The notes beneath the pieces are model-generated. The model searched no databases and was not told where the DNA came from. It saw only the letters and a program-made list of their open reading frames with translations. DNA of 64,000 nt from Candidatus Loosdrechtia aerotolerans (GTDB lineage: Bacteria; Planctomycetota; Brocadiia; Brocadiales; Brocadiaceae), in contig SOER01000002.1 of assembly GCA_021646405.1 (NCBI GenBank), positions 62,001-126,000 of the forward strand, written 5' to 3'. A program made the translations under genes and the position numbers. Below, piece by piece: positions 35,484-44,383 of this stretch. Numbering within the stretch: position 1 is the stretch's first letter; the number at the start of each line of letters is the position of its first letter.

Positions 35484-38400
35484 ATGAAACAATTAGCAAC
35501 TACCCCTATCCTGTACAGTGAAGACCTGCTGACAAAGATCAGGGAACTGGTACTACTATCAAGCGAGGTCATCGCCAATTGCTGGCCCATGCGCAACTTT
35601 GTTCATCACAATCCGCTGCATGGCCTGGAACATCTCCATTTTGAGGAGGCCGTACGGCACGGCCATCGGTTCCTGGGAGGCAAAGGTTATCTGTCTTGCG
35701 AGATCTTTCGGGACTATGTCCGCTCAGGCAGGATTCTTCCTCATCATATCAACGCTGCCCTGAAACCGCTGTCGTACGACAGATATGTAATACTGGGAAA
35801 CCGGAAGGTTACTCATCTTGAACTTCTTCAAATCCATCTGCTCCAGGGTATCACCGCTCCAGCCGAAGAGACGCTGGAAGCCCTGGTCGATCGACACCCG
35901 GATCGGCTTCTTCTGGGAACGCTGGCAAAGCATGTCATCCCTGTGCTAAAACCTTTGACAGTTTCAGATATGATAGAAGTCCATGTCCGTGAAGAGCAGA
36001 TGGCCCTTGGCTGGCATCATACACTGGGGGACTGGTGCAACCGCATTCTGGGCACCCAGATTACACAACAGATCAATCAGGAATTGATCAAATGGTGCGA
36101 GGCCTTTCTGGATGAAGGACATGCCGCATGGCCTATGCCCGGAAGGGAAAAGGGTTTCTATGGAGCATGGAAATTCCTTGCCGGGCAGGAGTGGTCTCCC
36201 TGTGAGATACAGGATAGTCAACTGAAAATCACCTGCCTGCCAGAAGATCCGGCGGAAGTCCTGCTCTCACACCTCACCGCGCTCAGTATTCCTGTGGAGG
36301 CCTGGCAGGACTATCTTACCTTTCATCTCACAGCCCTGCCTGGCTGGGCAGGTTTCATCAAATGGAGGTCAGATCAGACTGAATACGAATGGCAGCAGGC
36401 TTATCCCGTAGATCTGGTGCAGTATCTTGCAGTGCGTGTATGGTATGAACGGGAATTAGTCAGGAAGGCCTGTCTGGAACAACTGGGGATCGATGGAAAT
36501 GTTGATGCAATTTCATCAGACATGCAAAAACGCCCCTATCTTTATTTTATGATGAGGGAGCGGATTGCCGGTCATTTACCGGCTCTTTATGCCGAACAGT
36601 TCGGTAGGCTTTGTCACAGGGGGATCAACAGCAGGAATACCAAAAAAGATGAGTTGAAAGTCCTTGCTAAACGCTATGCGGCAGAATTAACTTCCCGCCA
36701 TGCTTATGCTTCACAATACGCTGCAGCCTTGCGGTTGTTTTCCCTCGCTGTCGCTTTGGAGATCACTCCCGATCTCTTAATGAAAACATCTCCGGAGGAT
36801 TTGAGGGTGCTGCTGGAGTGGCTTGATGCCTTTCCGGAATCTGCCCACGGGCCCATATGGTTGAAGGCGTTTGAGATTGCTTACCAGGAACAACTCATTG
36901 GCAAGATTAGCCTCAACCTTTCCAATCCGCAGATAGTTGTTTATGATGCCACACGGGCTGTAAGACCTCAGGCTCAGGTAATATTCTGCATTGATACACG
37001 GTCTGAACCGTTTCGTCGTCACCTGGAAGCGATTGGAAATTACGAAACATTTGGCTTTGCCGGATTTTTCTCAGTATTTATCCGTTATCGCGCCCTGGGT
37101 AATCATCATGAAACCAATCAGTTTCCGGCGATTGCCCAGGCCAAGAACACTGTACGTGAGCTTCCCCGAACCTATCATGGCCAGTTTCTTCCCAAACACC
37201 TGGCCAGGGCAAGGCTGGTTCATTCAGGGCATAAGCTTTTGCATGATCTTAAAGAAAATGTCGTTACTCCTTATATCATGGTTGAGTCGCTTGGCTGGTT
37301 TTATTGCCTGCCGTTTATTGGGAAGACTTTTTTCAGGAACTGTTATCAGAATTGGGTCAACTGGCTCTGGCGTGTATTCGTACCTCCCATAGCTACCACC
37401 CTGACCGTAGATCAACTGTCAAGTTATGAGGTCGAAGAGATACTGGTTGCCGAGCAACGCTCTACCATTCACAGGGCCCTTCAGGCACGATTCGGAAACC
37501 GGGGATGGCACGTTTGCCATGAGTGGTTGGAGACCCTGCGCCGGCGGGCGCTGAATGAGAATGGTGATGATCACCAACATTCGTATGAACCAAATCCGTC
37601 ATTTAATTTGTCCGCCGAAGAGGAAATGGTCTTTCTTGAAGAACTGCGTCGTGATTACAGGATAAACCGGACTGATGCCCTTGCGCGTATGGAACGCATC
37701 ATAAAAACAGGTATCAATTTCAGTGATCAGGTATTTACGCTGGAGAATGCTCTTCGAATGATGGGATTGACCCGAAACTTTGCACGCCTGGTACTTTTCT
37801 GCGCCCACGGCAGTTCTTCGGAAAACAATCCATATGAAGCAGCCCTTGACTGCGGTGCCTGTGGTGGCAACGGAGGAAGCCCAAATGCGCGTGTCCTTGC
37901 TACCATGGCCAATAAACCCCTGATCCGGCAGCAGCTTGCCAGGAACGGTATCTCCATTCCCCGGGATACCTATTTCATAGCAGGGCAGCACAATACAACT
38001 ACTGACGAAGTACAGATCTTCGATCTTGAAGACATACCTCATACCCATCAAAATGATCTGATCCGGCTGACCCGCGACCTCAAAGAGGCTGGTCTCCTTA
38101 ATAGCCAGGAACGATGTACCCGGTTTCCGGACATTACAGCCACCCTGACACCCCATAAGGCAGCACGATTGGTACGCGAACGCAGTTTTGACTGGAGTCA
38201 GGTACGGCCTGAATGGGGACTCGCCGGCAATGCGGCCTTTATCATTGCACCTCGTAAGCTGACACGGGGGATTAACCTCGAGGGACGGGTATTTTTGCAA
38301 TCTTATGATTACCGGGAAGATCCGACAGGCCAGTTACTCGATACCCTGATGACTACGTCCCAGGTAGTTGGCCAATGGATCAACATGGAGCATTATTTTT

Positions 38401-38774
38401 CATCAGTAGATAACGAGGTTTATGGCAGCGGAAGTAAGATTTACCATAATGTAGTGGGGCGTTTCGGGATTATGTTCGGACCACAGAGTGATCTTCGTAC
38501 TGGTCTGGCCAGACAGTCTGTTATGGACGGGCAGATGCCTTATCATGAACCCATGCGTTTGTTCACCCTGATTGAAGCGCCAAGGGATCTGATCAGCCGT
38601 ATTATCCGGAATCACCGTATCCTTCAGCACTATTATGACAATGAATGGGTATATTTGGCAACTTTTGATCCGGAAGAGAAAATCTATTATCGCTATATTC
38701 CGAAGCAGGGATGGATGCCCTTAAGAGATGAATGGTGTGAGACGTTTAATAATCCCAGTTTATCTCATGATTAG
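35484..38774 (+). CDS. dabA: DabA (DUF2309), inorganic-carbon uptake subunit with carbonic-anhydrase-like zinc site
   Basis: 1096 residues, longer than the about 800-830 of characterised DabA. The four zinc ligands of the family are present: Cys502 and Asp504 (FCIDTRSE), His775 (FCAHGSS) and Cys790 (LDCGACGG); the His-Cys spacing of 15 agrees with Halothiobacillus DabA. Other family blocks: NFVHHNPLHGLE near residue 40, a long helical linker at 330-480, and RDLISRIIRNH near 1030. It works with the upstream DabB in an energy-coupled complex that hydrates CO2 to bicarbonate in the cytosol. GGAG at about 35471-35474 is the ribosome binding site. Confidence 0.93.
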   Translation: MKQLATTPILYSEDLLTKIRELVLLSSEVIANCWPMRNFVHHNPLHGLEHLHFEEAVRHGHRFLGGKGYLSCEIFRDYVRSGRILPHHINAALKPLSYDRYVILGNRKVTHLELLQIHLLQGITAPAEETLEALVDRHPDRLLLGTLAKHVIPVLKPLTVSDMIEVHVREEQMALGWHHTLGDWCNRILGTQITQQINQELIKWCEAFLDEGHAAWPMPGREKGFYGAWKFLAGQEWSPCEIQDSQLKITCLPEDPAEVLLSHLTALSIPVEAWQDYLTFHLTALPGWAGFIKWRSDQTEYEWQQAYPVDLVQYLAVRVWYERELVRKACLEQLGIDGNVDAISSDMQKRPYLYFMMRERIAGHLPALYAEQFGRLCHRGINSRNTKKDELKVLAKRYAAELTSRHAYASQYAAALRLFSLAVALEITPDLLMKTSPEDLRVLLEWLDAFPESAHGPIWLKAFEIAYQEQLIGKISLNLSNPQIVVYDATRAVRPQAQVIFCIDTRSEPFRRHLEAIGNYETFGFAGFFSVFIRYRALGNHHETNQFPAIAQAKNTVRELPRTYHGQFLPKHLARARLVHSGHKLLHDLKENVVTPYIMVESLGWFYCLPFIGKTFFRNCYQNWVNWLWRVFVPPIATTLTVDQLSSYEVEEILVAEQRSTIHRALQARFGNRGWHVCHEWLETLRRRALNENGDDHQHSYEPNPSFNLSAEEEMVFLEELRRDYRINRTDALARMERIIKTGINFSDQVFTLENALRMMGLTRNFARLVLFCAHGSSSENNPYEAALDCGACGGNGGSPNARVLATMANKPLIRQQLARNGISIPRDTYFIAGQHNTTTDEVQIFDLEDIPHTHQNDLIRLTRDLKEAGLLNSQERCTRFPDITATLTPHKAARLVRERSFDWSQVRPEWGLAGNAAFIIAPRKLTRGINLEGRVFLQSYDYREDPTGQLLDTLMTTSQVVGQWINMEHYFSSVDNEVYGSGSKIYHNVVGRFGIMFGPQSDLRTGLARQSVMDGQMPYHEPMRLFTLIEAPRDLISRIIRNHRILQHYYDNEWVYLATFDPEEKIYYRYIPKQGWMPLRDEWCETFNNPSLSHD

Positions 38775-38838
38775 AATGAACTTTAAAATGATCCAAACCT
38801 GCAGCATCTTATTTTATCATGAGCCACTCAGATTTACG

Positions 38839-39600
38839 TTATATTTCCACTGTCAATCCGTCAAAGGCGAATTCAACACCTGCCGGAAGTTTACCGTTAG
38901 CCTCTTCATGTTCGATATCATGACACATGTGGGTAAAATATGTCCTTTGTGGTTTTAATTGTTTTACGACGCTTAATGCTTGTTCAATACTGAAGTGTTT
39001 TGCATGAGGAATGTAACGAAGTGCCCCCAGTACCAGCACATCTAATCCTTCCAGCTTCTTCAGTGAACTGGCAGGGATCTCATTTGCATCAGTAACGTAG
39101 GCAAATGCACCAAACCGATACCCGGTAACCTGTCCGTTGCCGTGTATGGCATTGACAGGTATGATAGAAAGCTTTCCTATGTTTATATTACCATTGATAG
39201 GATTGAGAGAAAACCGTGGTTTAAAACCGCCGTATTCCTGTTCTCCATTGAATACATAGGAAAAAACCGTCCGTACCGTATCGAGAGTACCGGGAGTACC
39301 GTAAATAGGCATATCCATGCGCTGAACGATATTGAACCGTCGAATATCGTCCAGGCCAAAGATATGATCTGCATGGGCATGGGTAAGGAACACTGCATCA
39401 AGCCGTGTAATATTGTTTTTAATACACTGAAGCCTGAGTTCAGGCGGGGCATCGATAAGAATATTATAACCGTTACTGCTTACAAGAACCGATGTACGCA
39501 TCCGCTTGTTCTTTGGATTGTCAGAGGTGCAAACCCTGCAATTGCAGGCTATCATCGGAACACCATGAGAGGTACCCGTTCCCAGAAACGTTATCTTCAT
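38839..39600 (-). CDS. PhnP-like metallo-beta-lactamase-fold hydrolase
   Basis: 253 residues. MKITFLGTGTSHGVPMIACNCRVC is the PhnP-type start, in which Cys-rich residues (CNCRVCTSDNPKNKRMRTS) bind a structural zinc. The metal motif VFLTHAHADHIFGLDD follows, then AFAYVTDANEIP, and a late THMCHDIEHEE motif. PhnP is a cyclic-ribose phosphodiesterase of phosphonate catabolism, but PhnP-like genes are widespread and may have other phosphodiesterase roles; no phosphonate genes are near. It is convergent with dabA. Confidence 0.85.
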   Translation of the reverse strand: MKITFLGTGTSHGVPMIACNCRVCTSDNPKNKRMRTSVLVSSNGYNILIDAPPELRLQCIKNNITRLDAVFLTHAHADHIFGLDDIRRFNIVQRMDMPIYGTPGTLDTVRTVFSYVFNGEQEYGGFKPRFSLNPINGNINIGKLSIIPVNAIHGNGQVTGYRFGAFAYVTDANEIPASSLKKLEGLDVLVLGALRYIPHAKHFSIEQALSVVKQLKPQRTYFTHMCHDIEHEEANGKLPAGVEFAFDGLTVEI

Positions 39601-39716
39601 AATTACGTTATAAAACAGAATACAGAACCCGTCCTTTTCTCTCTATACTATGGTACGCAAATGTGATACTATTATAGTACTAAACGTAAAGCTGATCAAG
39701 GAATCTTTCAGCTATA

Positions 39717-39787
39717 AGCTATAGTATTCATATGATGAAACCGGACTTCACCAAGATGGGGTGGCATGGATAAACTTGTTTGTCCGT
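39717..39787. repeat. Two dispersed intergenic repeats
   Basis: 39717-39746 (agctatagtattc...gatgaaaccggac) resembles 41020-41049 in 24 of 30 bases by eye. 39758-39787 (ggggtggcatggataaact) matches the reverse complement of 51826-51855 in about 24 of 30 bases; its core aaacttgtttgtccgt is itself partly palindromic. They lie in the gap between the PhnP-like gene and the small protein at 39911. Confidence 0.55.
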
Positions 39788-39910
39788 GACTCATGGAATC
39801 AATTCTAATTCATTGTGTTCAATTTCATTTCTGGATTACTATAACACATAAACACATATAAGGTACGCTTATTGTAAGGTACAGGGAAATTACGATAAGG
39901 TAGGGGAGAC

Positions 39911-40180
39911 ATGGGACAAAAGGATATGAAACCATACACATCATATCAGAAAAAAGTAATCAGGAATTTTTATGAGAATAAAGACCTTCGTCTTCTGCAA
40001 AAATTAGGAGAATTAGTTTCAAACTTGTATCTGGAAACGAACGAGAAGAAGAAGGAAACCGGGTGGAAGAATATCAGGAAAATGCTTATCGACCTGAGAG
40101 TAGATCCAAACGAGGTAGAATACTTAACGAAGGATAGAAACCTTGCCATGGTTTCAAAAAAATTAACAGAGATCTTTTAA
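39911..40180 (+). CDS. Small conserved-looking hypothetical protein
   Basis: 89 residues, mostly helical and charged (KKVIRNFYENKDLRLLQKLG, ETNEKKKETGWKNIRKMLI), no signal, no cysteine, no membrane segment. AGGGGAG at about 39901-39907 precedes ATG 39911. The composition and ribosome binding site support a real gene, but no family or function is recognised. Confidence 0.6.
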   Translation: MGQKDMKPYTSYQKKVIRNFYENKDLRLLQKLGELVSNLYLETNEKKKETGWKNIRKMLIDLRVDPNEVEYLTKDRNLAMVSKKLTEIF

Positions 40181-40208
40181 CGGGAATAGCTATGCTTTTT
40201 CCCCGGTA

Positions 40209-40961
40209 TCAACAAATACTTACAGGTTTTCCCGCAAACCCAACCCTTAATCTCCGGATAATATCGTCAACAAAGCCATTATCAAGCCATTTGCTTAAGC
40301 CCATGCTTTCGTATATCTTAAAGGTCTTTGCGGTATAATTCATCCTATCAATAAGAACGCTGTCAACATAAGGGTTTATCTTCTCCAGGAGTGCTTCAGG
40401 GTTCATAGGTAACACCGGGCCTATAAAGGTATAAACGCTTATCCCATTGTTACGAAGTGCCTTTAAGGCGCTGATTCTTGCATGAATAGATGAGGCATGT
40501 GGTTCGAAAACCTTTCTTATTTCCTCATTATCTGTTGTGATGGTAATGCCAACCTCTCTGTTTTTGAATTGTTTAATCAGACCGATATCTCTTAAAACAA
40601 GAGGTGATTTTGTCAGTATATCTATGGGGAACTGATAGGGTAAAAGGACTTCGAGGCACTGCCTCGTAAGTTTGTATTTTGCCTCGACGGGCTGGTAGGC
40701 ATCTGTTACAGAGCTGATGATGATATTACCTCTTGTTGTCCTTTTGATTTGCTTCCGGAGAATTTCCGGAGCATTGATCTTAACATCCACAAAGTCTCCC
40801 CACGCCTCTGTATGGCCTGTATACCTTTTCATGAAGGTTGCATAACAGTATCTGCAGGCATGAGAGCAACCCGTATAGGGATTCACACAGTAATCAATAC
40901 CAGGGATCCTCGATTTGCTGAGAACAGATTTAACCTTTATTTCCCGAATGATCAGACTCAT
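40209..40961 (-). CDS. SPL-like radical SAM protein
   Basis: 250 residues. The motif GCSHACRYCYATFMKRY gives the CxxxCxxC cluster site of the radical SAM family near residues 30-37. ISSVTDAYQPVE and TKSPLVLRD are typical of the spore photoproduct lyase-like (SPL/DUF1848-related) subfamily. The C-terminal half contains VYTFIGPVLPMNPEAL and SVLIDRMNY. Related proteins repair or modify DNA or have unknown substrates; no spore genes are present. It is a lone minus-strand gene convergent with the gene at 39911. Confidence 0.85.
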   Translation of the reverse strand: MSLIIREIKVKSVLSKSRIPGIDYCVNPYTGCSHACRYCYATFMKRYTGHTEAWGDFVDVKINAPEILRKQIKRTTRGNIIISSVTDAYQPVEAKYKLTRQCLEVLLPYQFPIDILTKSPLVLRDIGLIKQFKNREVGITITTDNEEIRKVFEPHASSIHARISALKALRNNGISVYTFIGPVLPMNPEALLEKINPYVDSVLIDRMNYTAKTFKIYESMGLSKWLDNGFVDDIIRRLRVGFAGKPVSIC

Positions 40962-41390
40962 ACTATAATTTTAACGGGGAGAGGATGTTGTTGCCACGTA
41001 ATTAATGAGTTTTTAAAATAGCTATAGTACTCTACGGATGAAACCGAACATATTTTGCCCACACCAGAATGTAATTTTAAAATGTATTCTTTTCTATTCT
41101 GTTCGGTCTTATCTGTTGAATACCCTATACAGAACATCTGAGGAAGGCAGGAACGGCAGGAAAGAAAAAAAGGAGTAGAACATCTAAGGAAAGCAGGAAT
41201 GGCAGGAAGAGGAAATTAGTATGATGTGTAGAGCGCTATACCTTTCCATATCAGGGTCTTCTTGTTTTTTAAGCCCTTGTATAAAAGAGAATCTTTTTTC
41301 CTGAATTTCCTGCTTTCCTTAGATGCTATAGGTAATAAGAATTGAAACCGAATCTATGAGGAATACAATGTAATTCTGGGGATACCATAC
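40962..41390. repeat. Repeat-dense intergenic region
   Basis: No supported gene. It holds the repeat at 41020-41049 (see 39717), a doubled motif near 41138-41210 (acatctgaggaaggcaggaa and acatctaaggaaagcaggaa, about 50 bases apart), and a 66-base dispersed repeat at 41264-41329, the second copy of 17933-17998. The reverse complement of the doubled motif is part of the 66-base repeat (ttcctgctttccttagatg), so the region looks like an inverted pair of the same family. Confidence 0.65.
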
Positions 41391-41763
41391 TTAATTACGG
41401 AGATTCACATTTTTCTTTTGAGGCCCCTTTGGGCTTGGTTTATGCCCGGGTAGTATTCGCCCAAGAACATTTTCAAGCCGAGCTATAAAACTGTCTGTGC
41501 CAGGTGGTCTCCCGGTTCTCTTATGACATCGAAACTCCTCGGTCTGCTCATTCGACAGACCTCTGGAAAGAAAATCGTCCCACTTGCCAAACATCTCAAG
41601 CAGCGGTGCCACGTGCACAAGCCGATCGTCTTGCCCTGCAAGGTGTGAACGTGCACTGTTCCATTGGTACTCCTGTGGTTTCTTCACCAACTTCGCTCTG
41701 GCAGGATTCAGTTCAACATAGCGTGCGGCTAAGTATAGATATGCTTTATACATGGGAAAAGAG
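41391..41763 (-). pseudogene. Truncated RAYT (REP-associated tyrosine transposase)
   Basis: The segment YLYLAARYVELNPARAKLVKK, QEYQWNSARSHLAGQDDRLVH and RTGRPPGTDSFIARLENVLGR are the C-terminal half of the Y1/RAYT transposase family. The N-terminal half, with the HUH metal motif and the start, is missing: directly upstream (to the right) the sequence changes to the attC-like site of the restriction-modification cassette. Reading through the attC produces nonsense, so the transposase is beheaded. RAYTs mobilise REP palindromes, and palindromic repeats are plentiful in this window. Confidence 0.75.
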
Positions 41764-41830
41764 GTAAAACGTCCCGGTTCAGCGGCGGGCTGTGCAGCGG
41801 ACCGTCCGCTGCAACCGGTTGTTAGCGGGC
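41764..41830 (-). repeat. attC-like recombination site at the 3' end of the restriction-modification cassette
   Basis: Read on the minus strand: R'' box gcccgctaac (41830-41821), L'' ccggttgcagcgg (41818-41806), a central part with an inner hairpin, L' ccgctgaaccgg (41785-41774) and R' with the cgtt cleavage core (41771-41768). L'' and L' pair perfectly except for one extra G in L'', the extrahelical base typical of attC sites. The methyltransferase stop codon lies only 3 bases before the R'' box. The 10-base R'' box is the exact complement of the cassette start at 44384-44393. Confidence 0.75.
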
Positions 41831-41832
41831 AT

Positions 41833-43413
41833 TTATGCTTTGGCGAAGAGCCCAAGTTGCTTTATCCTCGGCACTACAGCGGTGTGTGGCAAGAGGTCCA
41901 TAATGAATACGGCCGGTACATTGCTAAGTTCGCGCGGCTCTAGTTTGTGCAACCCGCCTCCATAGACGCGGCCCTCGCCAAGTAGAACATCAGCGGGCAA
42001 CTTATTGAGTGCGCTCCAGATCTTGCGCAGAAGACTTGGATCTCGATCCATTTCACGAGCAATCAGAGGTGTCGGGTACAGCGCCAGGTAAACGTTCGCC
42101 ACCGTAGCGTGCGAACCGTTGAGGATGAAGCGAAAAGGCCTGCCGCTCTTGGAGTCGCCGCGTCCGAGATACGTGCAGACAATCGGCGCGGGTGGCCGGT
42201 CTTCCTGACCATACCAGAGGGTACGATGCTTACAGAGATACCGTTCCTGTAAGCCCTTTGCCTTCCCCTCTTCCAGATAGGCAGCTAGAGCCGGGAAGCG
42301 CCTATGAATCTCTTCCTCGGAGAGCTTCGTGTTGAGCAGGAAGAGTCGGCGGTCGATGTCGGGAGAGCCGTCTTTTCGGGCCTTCACTTCATCGTGCGCT
42401 AGGTAGCGTGGGCTTGGAAGGATCGGTGTGAACACTTCCATTGGCAGACCGCGCGTAAGAATCTCTTTCTCAGAGAGGATGAAAAAATTGTTGTCACCTG
42501 TGGCGATGCCGCGCTTGATTCTGAAGAAGTCGGAGAGTGTCGGAATGTCCGAGCGACTGCGCACATCGGCAATGGGGAAGCGGGTCCACTTTGGTTCGCG
42601 CGCAAGAACGTGGGCCGAGATGACGCGGCTGACTCTCGGCTCGAAAAGCGTACCACCAAAGGTGAACTTTACTTCGTGGTCAGCAGGGGGGCGCGTATTT
42701 CGAAACCAGACGATGGTCGAGGAGACGAGGGCGTCGGCGAACTGTACGTCGTTTGGATCGAAACGGTGAATGTGCAGGAGCGTCACGCGGTCGAGGAGAT
42801 ACCGCTTCACGGCATGGCCGTAGTTTACATCCATGAACTCGCTCGGGATGAGCCAGCCCGCGATGCCGCCCTCGGTCATCCAGGCGTGAGACAGCCCGAG
42901 GAAGTGGCAGTAGAGACCCGCCAGGCCGCTAATCTTCATGCCGCTGGCTTGCTGCGTGCGCAGCTGCAGGCGCGTCTTGTTGCCGTTATGCAGATGGTGA
43001 TGCCGCACGTAAGGGGGATTGCAAATAAGCACGTTGATATGAGGCGTTGGCTCCGCGTTGGTAAAGTCGGCGAATGTCAACACTAGGCCAGTGTCTTTCC
43101 AAAGCTTCGCTGCTGGTTTGCCGTAGTGTGGATCGATCTCGAACCCGAGCGCTTCGGCAATACGCTTTTTCGGGACAAATTTTAGAAGGGCCGAGTAGAA
43201 TGAGCCTGTGCCGAAGGCAGGGTCGAGGAAATGAACCTTCTCGGCCGGGGGCAGACGGGCCACGGCGTAGCGCACGATGTCCTCGGCGAGGCCCGAGGGG
43301 GTGGCAAACTGGCCGATGCGGTTGCGCTCGGCTTGGGACTTTTCTGCATCGAGAGAAGCTTGTAGCGCGAGGCGCTCCTGCTCTTTAGCTGTGACGGTCC
43401 CAGACATGCTCAT
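41833..43413 (-). CDS. Adenine-specific DNA methyltransferase of a XamI/SalI-type restriction-modification system
   Basis: 526 residues. A class I SAM methyltransferase with motif I FLDPAFGTGSFYSALL near residue 45-60 and motif IV ICNPPYVRHHH near 130, the NPPY form that marks N6-adenine enzymes. Further blocks are WLIPSEFMDVNYG and IKRGIATGDNNFF, with a target recognition region in the second half. A four-base overlap (43410-43413) couples it to the upstream endonuclease frame. A second ATG at 43407 is an alternative start. Neighbouring endonuclease similarity suggests GTCGAC as target; this is inference. Foreign composition relative to neighbours. Confidence 0.85.
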   Translation of the reverse strand: MSMSGTVTAKEQERLALQASLDAEKSQAERNRIGQFATPSGLAEDIVRYAVARLPPAEKVHFLDPAFGTGSFYSALLKFVPKKRIAEALGFEIDPHYGKPAAKLWKDTGLVLTFADFTNAEPTPHINVLICNPPYVRHHHLHNGNKTRLQLRTQQASGMKISGLAGLYCHFLGLSHAWMTEGGIAGWLIPSEFMDVNYGHAVKRYLLDRVTLLHIHRFDPNDVQFADALVSSTIVWFRNTRPPADHEVKFTFGGTLFEPRVSRVISAHVLAREPKWTRFPIADVRSRSDIPTLSDFFRIKRGIATGDNNFFILSEKEILTRGLPMEVFTPILPSPRYLAHDEVKARKDGSPDIDRRLFLLNTKLSEEEIHRRFPALAAYLEEGKAKGLQERYLCKHRTLWYGQEDRPPAPIVCTYLGRGDSKSGRPFRFILNGSHATVANVYLALYPTPLIAREMDRDPSLLRKIWSALNKLPADVLLGEGRVYGGGLHKLEPRELSNVPAVFIMDLLPHTAVVPRIKQLGLFAKA

Positions 43414-44362
43414 AGTCCGAATCTCGCGAAGTCGTCGATGCGGTGTTCCCAGACCCAGTCGATGCCTTCTGCGGCCTCGTATCCCAAGTACCCGCTGTCA
43501 AAGTATCCGCAGAGGAAGAGGTTGAATTGCACCTTCTTTCCGTGCGTGCTGCGAAGCTGAGACATCTTCACAGCCTCTTCTTTGCGGCGCTTGTTGGTGT
43601 TTGTGAAATCACCTGCGGACTTCGCCTCGAAGAGTGCTTCCTGGCCGTCTTGGGGTTAATGACGGCGTCGATGGGGATGTTGACGGACTTGGCGCCACCT
43701 TCGAGCTCCACTGGTACGTTCATTCGGAAGCTGAAGGTTCCCGGTGGCATTGCGTTGAACTTGACTCCGTCGTTAGCCATGAGTTGTTTGTAGCCACGTG
43801 CTTCAAGCCACGCCTTGATAGCCGCGAGCTGCCGCTGCTCCTGAGCGTTGCGGATAATGGGGTTGGCGACTGCACCGCAGAGCCTGTCCGCGACGATTGT
43901 GGCGGCTCGGTGGATTTCGGGCTCGGTGGCCGGTTGGTTCTTGCGCGAGAGCCATACGAAGATGTCAGGGTCGGCCATCTTTTCGATGATTGCAGCGATG
44001 CAGGCGAGTTCCTTGTCGGCCGCCGCTTGCGTCATGCGCGCGGGGAGCTTCTTCTCGATCTCCATGTATTTTACGAGTGTACTCGAGACGCCAGCGAGAC
44101 CAATGAGGCGATCGACCGCGAGAGGTGGACAAGTCGACATGCGGAGCGTTGGAAGGATTTCCGGGTGCTGTCGTATCGTCGCAGGCCGGATGTTCGTGAG
44201 GTTGCCGGTCGAACGCAGGGTTGATTCGACGTCCTTGGTAGTCTGAACGCGCGTCTTGCGGAAGGCCTTCGGCGAGAACTTCATGAACCAGTCGTTATAC
44301 ATGTCTACTGACACCACGACATCGGCCTTCCATCTGTCCGGTTTGTCTCGATTAACTGCCAT
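43410..44362 (-). pseudogene. XamI-family restriction endonuclease with a single-base frameshift
   Basis: The first frame (44362 down to about 43645) gives WKADVVVSVDMYNDWFMKFS, RPATIRQHPEILPTLRM and PPLAVDRLIGLAGVSS, the N-terminal pattern of XamI-like endonucleases. Near 43641-43650 the reading jumps to the next frame, where the expected catalytic end continues: QEALFEAKSAGDFTNTN, then FLCGYFDSGYLGYEAAEG and a stop at 43410-43412 that overlaps the methyltransferase ATG. The total of 953 bases is one short of a whole number of codons, consistent with loss of one base near the ggcc of that region. The PD-(D/E)xK residues (IPIDAV and FEAK) lie on opposite sides of the break. It is a mutation, sequencing error or a recoding site. 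Confidence 0.75.
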
Positions 44363-44383
44363 GCGCTATGCGATTTCCAGTTT

